Part shown: positions 6,893 to 13,223 of the stretch, piece after piece
Layout of the letters: each line of letters starts with the position of its first letter
Numbering within the stretch: position 1 is the first letter of the stretch
Origin: an uncultured Bacteroidota bacterium
Lineage (GTDB): Bacteria > Bacteroidota > Bacteroidia > NS11-12g > UBA955
Assembly: GCA_903959115.1 (NCBI GenBank)
Contig: CAJBVU010000157.1
Span: 1 to 13,223, forward strand
Length of the DNA: 13,223 nt
Direction of reading: 5' to 3'
Notes under the pieces: generated by a model
The model's database searches: none
What the model was told of the DNA's origin: nothing
What the model saw: the letters and a program-made list of their open reading frames with translations, nothing else
Position numbers and translations under genes: made by a program

Positions 6893-9418
6893 TTATAATA
6901 ATTGCACCATCAAAGCCCCGTCGCCCCCTTCGGCTTCCGTTTCATGATGATAACTACGCACAAAATTCACCGTCTTCAGTAGCGTTTTCAACCCTTTACG
7001 CAAAATCCCATCGCCTCTGCCATGCACAATCTTTAACTGTTGATGACCCAAAGAATACCCTTCCTCCAACCAAGTCAATACCTCCTGCGTTGCTTCCTCC
7101 ATACGCTTTCCACGCACATCAATCTTGGTATTGTATAATGATTGTCGCTCCACCCACTGATAACCGCCCGTTTTACCTGTCTTTTCCGACTTGCCACCCA
7201 TAGGCTTTTTCGTCAGTAACAACTCACCTATCGGCACCCACATTTTGATCACACCAAATGCGACCCAAGCCTTATCTTTCTTCACTTCCAGCACCTCACC
7301 TTGAGCCTCTGTTGCCGTACTTTTTACCAATGCTCCAGGTACCAATTGTTTTGTATTCGTAACAGGCACATCGCTGCTAGAAACCTGCAAAATCTTAGTA
7401 TCCCCCCCAGCCGAAGTTTCATTTACAGCACCCAAACCACCTTTGCCAGCCTGACCCGCCGATGAATTTACCTTCGACTTCACATCAACCCCACCCCGCA
7501 TTCCAGCGCCTTTACCCTTCACTGCAGAACCCAAGCTCTCCCCCGATTCCATATCACCCTTAAAATGACTCAAGGCCTTCCTCGCCTTCAATGTCGCCTC
7601 TTTCTCCGCCCCATGTTCGCGTATCGCACGTATCGTATTTTCGATTTGCTGATTCGTTTCGGCCAACAATTTCTTTGCCTCGTCGCGGGCCGACAATAAA
7701 TATTCTTGTCGTTTCGCCTGCAACTTATCCTTCAACTGCTGATACGATGTCGTTAGCTCCTCTAAATGCTTCAGCTTTTCATTATACGACCCTACCTGCT
7801 GCAACAACTGCTGATTTTGCTTCTCCAACGAAAGCATCAAATCCTCCGTTTTACCCATCTGCTTGCCTGCCAACGTTTTGATGCGATCAATCCAATCCGC
7901 TTCGAAGCCCGTTTTACGCATCAACTCGAGCGCAAACGACGAACCAGGCTTTCCAACAACCAAATGATACAATGGCTTCAACGCCTCAGCATCATAGGCC
8001 ATACTTGCTTGAACCACCTCAGAAATCCCCATGCCCCACTCTCGCAATTGCGAAAAGTGCGTAGTTGCAATCACAAAAGCTCCCGAATCCAACAACTGCT
8101 CCAACACCGCCTGGGCAATGGGTGCGCCAAAACGAGGATCCGTGCCTGCCCCAATTTCATCCATTCCAATCAACGCACGTTCCGACGAGTGAGAAAGTAA
8201 GTTTTTTAGATGTTGCAAATGCGCACTAAACGTACTCAATCCCTGTTCAATATCTTGACCATCACCACAATCAATTCCCAAATAATCAAAGACGCCAAAA
8301 CGACTTTCGGGATCGGCCGTAACAAATAAACCGCATTGAACCATGTACTGCATAAGCAAAACGGTTTTTAACACCACCGATTTACCCCCTGCATTTGGAC
8401 CGCTGACAACCATGATACGCTGATCACTCAAGACCATCGACAACGGTATCGCTTCCTTTTTTAATTGCTTTAACTGCCTTCGCAACACTGGGTGATAGGC
8501 CCTGCGCAACACCACCTGCGGCACCGAACTCACTTTCGGACGTTCGGCCTTCTCTGCAATGCACCAATCCCATTTCGCCAAGGCAAAATCCAACTGAATC
8601 AATCGACCCATGATTTCTCCAAGTACAATTTGATGGGGCGACAATTCCGCTGTAATCTGTCGTAATATCCGCTCCCGCTCCCGCCTTTTCTCAGCAAATA
8701 ATTCTTTGAGGCGATTATTCATCTCCAACATCTGCGTTGGCTCCACGTATAAGATTTTCCCCGTGGCCGATATGTCCTTTACAAAACCTTGAACACGTCG
8801 CTTAAATTCCGCCATCACCGGTATCACCAATCGCTCTTCGCGCACTGTGACATCTGTTTCCGCCGTAAACCCCTGCGATTTCCAATCCCTAAAAATACCG
8901 CGCATTACATTCCGTGCCTCACCTTCCAATCGATTGATTTCCTGCGATATTTTTGCGTACTGCGGCGTAGCCCTAGCCGATATTTCGCCAAACTCATCCA
9001 GCACTTTCCCTATGGCAGCGACAATCAATTTTGAAGCGTCTTCAACGGGAAACAAAGCAAATAGCAATGGCAGTTCCGATGATCTCGCCTGCAATGAAGT
9101 AGACAGTTTTTGGTATGTTTGAATCGTTTGAAGAATGGCACTCAATGAAGGCTCTTCCAAATAGAAATTCTCTATGCCCAGATGTTTTAAATCCCCCGAG
9201 ATATCCCCACCCAACAAATTCAAAGCACTGGGGGTGGCAATATTCAATTGCGCAATTTGATCCAATAAATCCAACTGCTGAATCACCAACTCCAAATCCG
9301 TTTGCATCTCCCATTTCGATGCCAATTCATGAGTAGAGGGATATTTAAACCGCCCCACAATGGCCGAACGAATTTGATCAAACCCTACAACCGACTCGAA
9401 ATCTTCAGGATACTTCAC
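6893..9418 (-). CDS. mutS2: MutS2 family ATPase with C-terminal Smr domain
   Basis: MutS2 proteins are DNA-junction-binding ATPases that suppress homologous recombination in some species; in Bacillus the protein also acts on collided ribosomes. 841 residues, longer than Bacillus MutS2 (about 785). Order: clamp/core region without a mismatch-recognition domain (1-330); ATPase with Walker A GPNAGGKS (340-347), Walker B and signature ALIGMDEIGAGTDP (415-428), TTH (452-454); predicted coiled coil (about 525-620); a Gly/Ser/Lys-rich linker (about 620-690) that accounts for the extra length; a small beta-type KOW-like segment (about 694-735); and an Smr domain (763-841) with DVRG and HGRGDGILR (799-807). 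The start is GTG, overlapping the upstream lipoprotein stop as GTGA; the N-terminus KYPEDFE then matches the family's usual beginning. Probably cotranscribed with the lipoprotein gene. Confidence 0.95.
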   Translation of the reverse strand: MKYPEDFESVVGFDQIRSAIVGRFKYPSTHELASKWEMQTDLELVIQQLDLLDQIAQLNIATPSALNLLGGDISGDLKHLGIENFYLEEPSLSAILQTIQTYQKLSTSLQARSSELPLLFALFPVEDASKLIVAAIGKVLDEFGEISARATPQYAKISQEINRLEGEARNVMRGIFRDWKSQGFTAETDVTVREERLVIPVMAEFKRRVQGFVKDISATGKILYVEPTQMLEMNNRLKELFAEKRRERERILRQITAELSPHQIVLGEIMGRLIQLDFALAKWDWCIAEKAERPKVSSVPQVVLRRAYHPVLRRQLKQLKKEAIPLSMVLSDQRIMVVSGPNAGGKSVVLKTVLLMQYMVQCGLFVTADPESRFGVFDYLGIDCGDGQDIEQGLSTFSAHLQHLKNLLSHSSERALIGMDEIGAGTDPRFGAPIAQAVLEQLLDSGAFVIATTHFSQLREWGMGISEVVQASMAYDAEALKPLYHLVVGKPGSSFALELMRKTGFEADWIDRIKTLAGKQMGKTEDLMLSLEKQNQQLLQQVGSYNEKLKHLEELTTSYQQLKDKLQAKRQEYLLSARDEAKKLLAETNQQIENTIRAIREHGAEKEATLKARKALSHFKGDMESGESLGSAVKGKGAGMRGGVDVKSKVNSSAGQAGKGGLGAVNETSAGGDTKILQVSSSDVPVTNTKQLVPGALVKSTATEAQGEVLEVKKDKAWVAFGVIKMWVPIGELLLTKKPMGGKSEKTGKTGGYQWVERQSLYNTKIDVRGKRMEEATQEVLTWLEEGYSLGHQQLKIVHGRGDGILRKGLKTLLKTVNFVRSYHHETEAEGGDGALMVQLL

Positions 9419-9762
9419 CGATTGCCCTTTCTCGCATTCATTTCCGCCAACTGCAGTTGGGTTATTACCTGTTCCATCACTCCGTTAAAATCCGCAGGAT
9501 GGGACTTCAACCGCGACAGTTCCGCCTTAAAATCGTCGTATTTAACCCCGTGATTCTTGCAAATAAAACTGTAATCGCGAACCCAAATCGAATCGGGTAA
9601 AATGCCATAATTGTACTTCACTTGGTGTCCAGCCTCCATCACCATCACATCACATAGCACCGAAACCATTTTCTTTTGTTCGAGTTTGGGCTGCTCAGGA
9701 CCGCACGACACGGCCAGCAACGACAAAATCATGAATAAAAAAAGGAGATTTCTATACTTCAT
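9415..9762 (-). CDS. Small lipoprotein, DUF4296-like
   Basis: 115 residues from the ATG at 9762. A lipoprotein signal is clear: MKYRN, a hydrophobic core, and the lipobox LAVSC with acylated Cys20, so the protein should sit in the inner or outer membrane facing the periplasm. The rest is helical, with KMVSVLCDVMVMEAGHQV (33-50) and a later IWVRDYSFICKNHGVKYDDF segment; this pattern is that of DUF4296, a Bacteroidota family without known function. The open frame extends 48 codons further upstream to 9906, but that extension runs over the divergent promoter region and into yggS and would bury the signal peptide, so it is rejected. A TAnnTTTG box lies 12 nt before the ATG. The stop overlaps the mutS2 GTG, which suggests translational coupling. 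Confidence 0.85.
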   Translation of the reverse strand: MKYRNLLFLFMILSLLAVSCGPEQPKLEQKKMVSVLCDVMVMEAGHQVKYNYGILPDSIWVRDYSFICKNHGVKYDDFKAELSRLKSHPADFNGVMEQVITQLQLAEMNARKGNR

Positions 9763-9774
9763 TGGGAGAGAATA

Positions 9775-9782
9775 CAAAATTA
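9775..9782 (-). promoter_or_regulatory. Candidate -7 promoter box for lipoprotein-mutS2
   Basis: Minus strand TAATTTTG, a perfect TAnnTTTG match, ending 12 nt before the lipoprotein ATG at 9762. Confidence 0.6.
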
Positions 9783-9797
9783 CAACAATCCCTGCGG

Positions 9798-9805
9798 TAA
9801 TTTTG
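9798..9805 (+). promoter_or_regulatory. Candidate -7 promoter box for yggS
   Basis: TAATTTTG, a perfect TAnnTTTG match, ending 15 nt before the chosen yggS ATG at 9821. Its expected -33 region overlaps the -7 box of the divergent lipoprotein gene. Confidence 0.6.
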
Positions 9806-9820
9806 CATCGCAAACACCCT

Positions 9821-10489
9821 ATGAATCGCAAAAGCCAAATCGCCGAAAATATCGCAAATATCAAGGCCAAAATTCCCGCCAATTGCAAACTAATTGTGGT
9901 GAGCAAATACCGTGAAATCCAAGAGATTCAGTTTGCCTACGATGCCGGTCAACGCGAATTTGCCGAAAACCGCGTACAACCATTATTAGAAAGGGTTGCT
10001 TCGTTACCAAACAACATTCAATGGCACCTAATTGGTCATCTACAGAGCAATAAGGTCAAATTCATTGCGCCTTTTATTGCGATGATCCATTCGGTGGACA
10101 GTGTAAAATTATTGGAGGAAGTCAATAAAGAAGCCCAAAAGAACAACCGAATTATCCCTTGCCTAATCCAATTACATGTGGCTCAAGAAGAGACAAAATT
10201 TGGATTATCGCTAGAAGAAATTCAGCCATTTTTTCAGCAAATTACACAATTGAACTTAAATCACATTTCCGTAAACGGCATAATGGCGATGGCCAGCTTC
10301 ACGCAAGACCAAGCGCAGATAGAGGCAGAATTCAGCCAAGTAGCACAAGCATATCAAGAGATAAAAACAGAATATTACCCTAATAATGAACAATTCTGTG
10401 AATTATCCATTGGAATGAGTTCCGATTACGGCTTAGCCATCAAAAAAGGATCCACCCTAATTAGAGTGGGAAGCGCAGTTTTTGCTTAG
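9821..10489 (+). CDS. yggS: PLP homeostasis protein, YggS/PROSC family
   Basis: Cytoplasmic pyridoxal-5'-phosphate-binding protein of the alanine-racemase-like TIM-barrel fold that buffers PLP and affects amino-acid and vitamin B6 balance; no enzymatic activity is established for the family. 222 residues, the usual length. PLP-binding lysine in VVSKY (Lys29); FAENRVQ (the FGENYVQ-type motif); WHLIGHLQSNKVK; HSVDS; and near the C-terminus GMSSDYGLAIKKGSTLIRVG, the phosphate-binding region. The frame is open far upstream, but ATG 9821 fits the family N-terminus and follows a promoter box; earlier ATGs lie within the divergent lipoprotein gene. Its TAG stop overlaps the dnaN TAA by 4 nt on the opposite strand. 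Confidence 0.93.
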   Translation: MNRKSQIAENIANIKAKIPANCKLIVVSKYREIQEIQFAYDAGQREFAENRVQPLLERVASLPNNIQWHLIGHLQSNKVKFIAPFIAMIHSVDSVKLLEEVNKEAQKNNRIIPCLIQLHVAQEETKFGLSLEEIQPFFQQITQLNLNHISVNGIMAMASFTQDQAQIEAEFSQVAQAYQEIKTEYYPNNEQFCELSIGMSSDYGLAIKKGSTLIRVGSAVFA

Positions 10490-11607
10490 TAATTGTTCAA
10501 CATCATCGGCATGATGAGCATCGTAATGTCTTCATCGCGTTCGTTTTCGTTGGGGATTACCAAACCTGCACGATTGGGGGCCGACAGGCACAATTGCACT
10601 TGATCGCCATCCAATGTACTCAACATCTCCTTCAAGAATTTCGCGTTAAAGCCAATCTCCATGTCGTTGCCTTCGAATTCACAAGGAATCTTCTCAACCG
10701 CCTCATTGGCCATCTCGATATCTTCCGCGCTGATTGTCAACTCGTTGCCCGTTACTTTAAAACGAACTTGGTATGTAGTCTTGCTGGCAAAAATGCTGAT
10801 ACGATTGATTGAACTCAACAAAGCCATACGAGAAATGGTGATGATGTTTGGATTCTCCTGTGGTATTACCGCCGCATAATCGGGGTATTTATCTTCCAAC
10901 AAACGACAAATCAAGCGGGTTTCGCCGAAAGTGAAGTATACATTGGAACGATTGTAATCGATGATCACCGGTGTCTCGTCGTTTGGCAAAGCTGTCTTCA
11001 ACAAATTCAACGGCTTTTTTGGAATCAAAATACCGCCTTCAACGCCTGGATTGACATCTTTACGGGTTAAACGAACCAACTTATTGGCATCGGTGGCGAC
11101 GAAATTTACCGAATCGCCTTTTAACTCAAGGAACAAACCGGTCAAATTCATGCGCAACTCATCCGAACCTGCAGCAAACAATGTCTTACTGATTGCACGC
11201 AACAAAACGTTAGATGCTATGGTAAAACTGCCATCGGCATTGGTCTCAGGCATCGCTGGGAAATCTACACCGTCTTGGCCAGCCATTTTGTAACGGCCGT
11301 TATTGTTAACCACTTCGATACCATAGGTGTTAGGATCGATATTGAACGTCACGCCCTGATCAGGCAATGAACGCAAAATATCAATTACCATCTTACTAGG
11401 CACGGCAACCTTCATGTTCTCTTTGGACTCAACGGCCATGCTCGTGGTCATGCTGGTTTCCAAATCCGTACTGTAAATCTTTAACTGATTGTCGCTTATG
11501 TCGAAAAGAAAGTTTTCCAAAATCGGAATAATCGGCTTCGACATGATGGCTCCGTTAACGGTTAACAGATGCTGTAAGAGTTCGCTGGATGGCGCTATGA
11601 AATTCAT
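10486..11607 (-). CDS. dnaN: DNA polymerase III beta subunit (sliding clamp)
   Basis: Forms the ring-shaped dimer that tethers the replicative polymerase to DNA. 373 residues, normal for the family (three repeated clamp domains of about 120 residues). Recognisable segments: the start MNFIAPSSELLQHL, SKPIIPILENFLFDI (23-37), TDLETSM (47-53) and the C-terminal tail TMLIMPMML (362-370), which forms part of the partner-binding pocket edge. No truncation. DnaA or recF are not adjacent. It lies 91 nt downstream of the divIC-like gene on the same strand, with its own promoter-like box in the gap, giving a 35-nt leader, the longest here. Confidence 0.97.
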   Translation of the reverse strand: MNFIAPSSELLQHLLTVNGAIMSKPIIPILENFLFDISDNQLKIYSTDLETSMTTSMAVESKENMKVAVPSKMVIDILRSLPDQGVTFNIDPNTYGIEVVNNNGRYKMAGQDGVDFPAMPETNADGSFTIASNVLLRAISKTLFAAGSDELRMNLTGLFLELKGDSVNFVATDANKLVRLTRKDVNPGVEGGILIPKKPLNLLKTALPNDETPVIIDYNRSNVYFTFGETRLICRLLEDKYPDYAAVIPQENPNIITISRMALLSSINRISIFASKTTYQVRFKVTGNELTISAEDIEMANEAVEKIPCEFEGNDMEIGFNAKFLKEMLSTLDGDQVQLCLSAPNRAGLVIPNENERDEDITMLIMPMMLNNY

Positions 11608-11642
11608 AATTTATTCGGATTTATTTTAGTTTTCCTTGGATA

Positions 11643-11650
11643 CAAACATA
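11643..11650 (-). promoter_or_regulatory. Candidate -7 promoter box for dnaN
   Basis: Minus strand TATGTTTG, a match to TAnnTTTG, 35 nt before the dnaN ATG. A tandem repeat of ACATTGT lies about 25-38 nt upstream of it. Confidence 0.45.
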
Positions 11651-11674
11651 TTTCATCTTTGGCAACAGAAATAC

Positions 11675-11688
11675 ACATTGTACATTGT
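11675..11688. repeat. Tandem 7-bp repeat upstream of dnaN
   Basis: ACATTGT occurs twice head to tail (11675-11681, 11682-11688) in the divIC-dnaN gap, just upstream of the expected -33 position of the dnaN promoter. Possible regulator site, or chance in AT-rich DNA. Confidence 0.5.
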
Positions 11689-11698
11689 TTTATAAACA

Positions 11699-12004
11699 CT
11701 ATTTGTTATTGTCCTCCACTTTCTCCTCCTCCACAATCACAAACACATCTTCGTTGTCTTTTTTCATCAAATATTTCTCACGGGCAAAACGTTGCAAATT
11801 GCGATCGTTCCCAAAAAGATATTTCTTTTGCTGATCCAACTCTGCGATTGCTTTCTTGTGCTCTTCGATGTTATCCTCTAAGACGCTCACTTCATTTGCG
11901 ATGCGATAACGGAAGAACAAATTGTTCATATCGAAGAACGACATCCAGATGGCAAAAAAGCCGAAAAGAATGTAATACCGAAAGCGAAACAGGGGATGCA
12001 ACAT
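11699..12004 (-). CDS. Septum formation initiator family protein (DivIC/FtsB-like)
   Basis: Small bitopic division protein that in other bacteria pairs with FtsL and FtsQ/DivIB to activate septal wall synthesis. 101 residues from the ATG at 12004: short cytoplasmic N-terminus with Arg residues, one membrane segment (about 10-25), a coiled coil (about 32-63), then the conserved tail FAREKYLMKKDNEDVFVI (73-90) and an acidic C-terminus. The open frame extends 28 codons upstream to 12088, but that part is not family-like and runs over the divergent promoter region, so it was not used. Upstream of dnaN on the same strand. The family is clear; whether it is the DivIC or FtsB ortholog cannot be told. 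Confidence 0.9.
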   Translation of the reverse strand: MLHPLFRFRYYILFGFFAIWMSFFDMNNLFFRYRIANEVSVLEDNIEEHKKAIAELDQQKKYLFGNDRNLQRFAREKYLMKKDNEDVFVIVEEEKVEDNNK

Positions 12005-12011
12005 AACAAAA

Positions 12012-12019
12012 CAAAATTG
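12012..12019 (-). promoter_or_regulatory. Possible degenerate -7 box for the divIC-like gene
   Basis: Minus strand CAATTTTG, one mismatch from TAnnTTTG, ending 7 nt before the ATG at 12004. Its position fits the other genes; the sequence is weaker. Confidence 0.35.
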
Positions 12020-12075
12020 CACTTTTTTTCCGTTGTTCCAAACCAAACTTTGTGTGCCTGTGTGATTATTTGTAC

Positions 12076-12083
12076 TATTTTCG
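12076..12083 (+). promoter_or_regulatory. Possible degenerate -7 box for the ABC binding-protein gene
   Basis: TATTTTCG, one mismatch from TAnnTTTG, ending 8 nt before the ATG at 12092. A TTTG lies about 23 nt upstream as a possible -33 element. Confidence 0.35.
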
Positions 12084-12091
12084 AACACTGC

Positions 12092-13223
12092 ATGACATCC
12101 TTAAGAGCCAGCCTAGTATTTACAACCATTTTGATCGCCATCTCGATTCTCAATGGATGTCAAAATGCACCAAAAAAAACGGGACCAAACGACATCGTGT
12201 GGATAAAGAACGGGCATGCTCAGTTATTTCGCATCGGCCTTACCAAAACAGATAGTTTTTTGGAGGTGTACGACGCCCCCAATTCAATGCTTTGCATCGG
12301 AAAATTCTGTTGGGGTAGCTCTTCAAAAATCGATGGGTATCAAAAAATCGAAACTCGGTCAAAAATAGTGAGTTTATCCGCCATACATACTGGAATGTTG
12401 GCTGAGCTCGGACTAGCAAAATCAATTGTTGGCGTAGAATCGAAGCAGTACATCGCACACCCTATCATTTATCAATCTTCAGCTCTAGAATCGGTGCAGG
12501 AACTCGCTCCAGATGGACCCATCATACCGGAAAAATTGGCAAAACTCAACCCGCAAATACTCATTGGATACGTCTTTAATATCCAAGAAAAAAACACAAT
12601 AGAACGTATAGCCAAAAACCACTTTCCGGTGATTTGGGCCAACAATCATTTAGAACCTCACCCTTTGGGCCGCTCCGAATGGATTGTCGCCGTGGGCTGG
12701 TTATTGGGAAAATCGAAAGAAAGCGCCAGTTTATTCCAAGGGATCGCCAAAGAGTATTTAGCCATTGCCAAACAAGCGGCGGAAGCTTTAAATAATGGGG
12801 ATACTAATGAGGTACCTGGTGGTGCATTAAACCCGGGACTAGCTTCTGAGAAGAAATCTGACCCAGATGAGCGTAAAAATCCCACGACAGGACCCAACAG
12901 ATCCAAAGTAAGACCCACCGTAATGATGAACATCCCCTACAATGGTCAGTGGTTTGTGCCCCAAGGTCAATCCTATATGAGTCAGTTCATTCTGGATGCG
13001 GGAGGCATGCCCATCACCCTTCAACCCAAGGGCAGCGGAAGCAATATGGTGGGATTAGAAAAAGCGTTGCGGGCCATGAAACTTGCTGATGTATGGATCA
13101 ACACAGACAACTGCAACACGCGAAAATGCCTCGTAGAAATGGAACCTAGAGTCATGAATATCAAAGCCTTACAAGGGAACCGTGTTTTTAATTTCAACAA
13201 AAAGCTAAACTCCAATGGCAGCA
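12092..13223 (+). CDS. ABC transporter substrate-binding lipoprotein, helical-backbone metal-receptor family (partial)
   Basis: Binding protein of the BtuF/FepB/FhuD class, which delivers corrinoids, heme or ferric chelates to an inner-membrane ABC importer. The frame is open from ATG 12092 to the right edge, 377 codons, and the C-terminus is missing. Lipoprotein signal with lipobox LNGC (Cys23). The first lobe contains IVSLSAIHTGMLAELGLAKSIVGVE, as in COG0614 proteins, and a PEKLAKLNPQILIGY segment. HPLGRSEWIVAVGWLLGKS marks the Bacteroidota subgroup I remember. The bridging helix is followed by a hydrophilic linker (234-272) absent from relatives I recall, then RPTVMMNIPYNGQWFVPQGQSYM and a DAGG. 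The ligand cannot be told. Permease and ATPase genes may follow outside the window; no cobalamin riboswitch is visible upstream. It is divergent from the divIC-like gene, with 87 nt between starts. Confidence 0.87.
   Translation, partial: MTSLRASLVFTTILIAISILNGCQNAPKKTGPNDIVWIKNGHAQLFRIGLTKTDSFLEVYDAPNSMLCIGKFCWGSSSKIDGYQKIETRSKIVSLSAIHTGMLAELGLAKSIVGVESKQYIAHPIIYQSSALESVQELAPDGPIIPEKLAKLNPQILIGYVFNIQEKNTIERIAKNHFPVIWANNHLEPHPLGRSEWIVAVGWLLGKSKESASLFQGIAKEYLAIAKQAAEALNNGDTNEVPGGALNPGLASEKKSDPDERKNPTTGPNRSKVRPTVMMNIPYNGQWFVPQGQSYMSQFILDAGGMPITLQPKGSGSNMVGLEKALRAMKLADVWINTDNCNTRKCLVEMEPRVMNIKALQGNRVFNFNKKLNSNGS

Larger units (their letters stand above)
9775..9805. repeat. Inverted repeat made of two divergent -7 boxes
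   Basis: CAAAATTAC (9775-9783) and GTAATTTTG (9797-9805) are exact reverse complements around a 13-nt spacer. Each arm contains TAATTTTG reading outward, so each arm is the -7 box of one divergent gene. Confidence 0.7.

Noticed and set aside
9763..9906. N-terminal extension of the lipoprotein to an ATG at 9906
   Set aside because: It would cover the divergent promoters, overlap yggS and place the lipobox signal peptide internally.
12005..12088. N-terminal extension of the divIC-like gene
   Set aside because: The extra 28 residues are polar and unlike the family, and the ATG at 12004 gives the usual length and membrane segment position.
11608..12091. Replication origin near dnaN
   Set aside because: No DnaA-box cluster (TTATCCACA or near matches), no AT-rich unwinding repeat array and no dnaA gene; dnaN adjacency alone is not evidence.
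12005..12091. Cobalamin riboswitch before the BtuF-like gene
   Set aside because: The 87-nt gap to the divergent gene is too short for the roughly 200-nt element and no conserved B12-box core is visible.
1..13223. Defence system, prophage, transposon, CRISPR or toxin-antitoxin content
   Set aside because: Every substantial frame is assigned to a housekeeping or surface-protein family; no spaced repeats, integrases, transposases or nuclease/toxin pairs are present. The BtuF-like and MutS2 inserts are in frame and do not resemble inteins or mobile elements.

Overview
This window looks like ordinary chromosomal housekeeping DNA from a member of the Bacteroidota. Four things point that way. Promoter-like TAnnTTTG boxes (the -7 element of Bacteroidota sigma factors) sit directly in front of most genes, and no Shine-Dalgarno sequence is evident. 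One secreted protein ends in a domain resembling the type IX secretion (T9SS) type A sorting domain. The DUF4296-type lipoprotein and the DivIC, DnaN and FtcD variants are those I associate with this phylum. I cannot place it below phylum level.

Layout, left to right. (1) A phosphoglucosamine/phosphohexomutase gene (glmM-type, minus strand) is cut by the left edge and is divergent from (2) ftcD (plus), a bifunctional glutamate formimidoyltransferase/formimidoyl-THF cyclodeaminase. (3) A secreted surface protein of unknown function with a T9SS-like C-terminus (plus). (4) A minus-strand run, read right to left: DUF4296-like lipoprotein, mutS2, folD, queE, serine beta-lactamase-family hydrolase. 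The lipoprotein and mutS2 overlap by 4 nt, as do folD and queE. FolD and the hydrolase each have their own promoter-like box. (5) yggS (plus), divergent from the lipoprotein and convergent with (6) dnaN, the sliding clamp (minus), preceded by (7) a divIC/ftsB-type cell-division gene (minus). (8) A helical-backbone (BtuF/FepB-like) ABC-transporter substrate-binding lipoprotein (plus), cut by the right edge.

Functional links are modest. FtcD makes 5,10-methenyl-THF, which FolD interconverts with 5,10-methylene-THF and 10-formyl-THF, so both serve one-carbon metabolism, but from opposite strands and separate promoters. DnaN, DivIC and MutS2 belong to replication, division and recombination/ribosome-rescue functions. 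QueE belongs to 7-deazaguanine (queuosine) synthesis, and no other queuosine gene is visible.

Coding density is high. The longest gaps are 142 nt (2930-3071) and 140 nt (1101-1240), so there is no stretch over 300 nt without a gene. I see no tRNA, rRNA, CRISPR array, insertion sequence, prophage or toxin-antitoxin module, and no convincing novel multi-gene system. The points most worth a second look are the promoter boxes placed 4-15 nt before start codons (predicting leaderless or near-leaderless mRNAs), a 9-bp inverted repeat whose arms are two divergent -7 boxes, three perfect GC-rich palindromes inside coding sequence, a direct repeat in front of ftcD, and hydrophilic linkers in MutS2 and the ABC binding protein.
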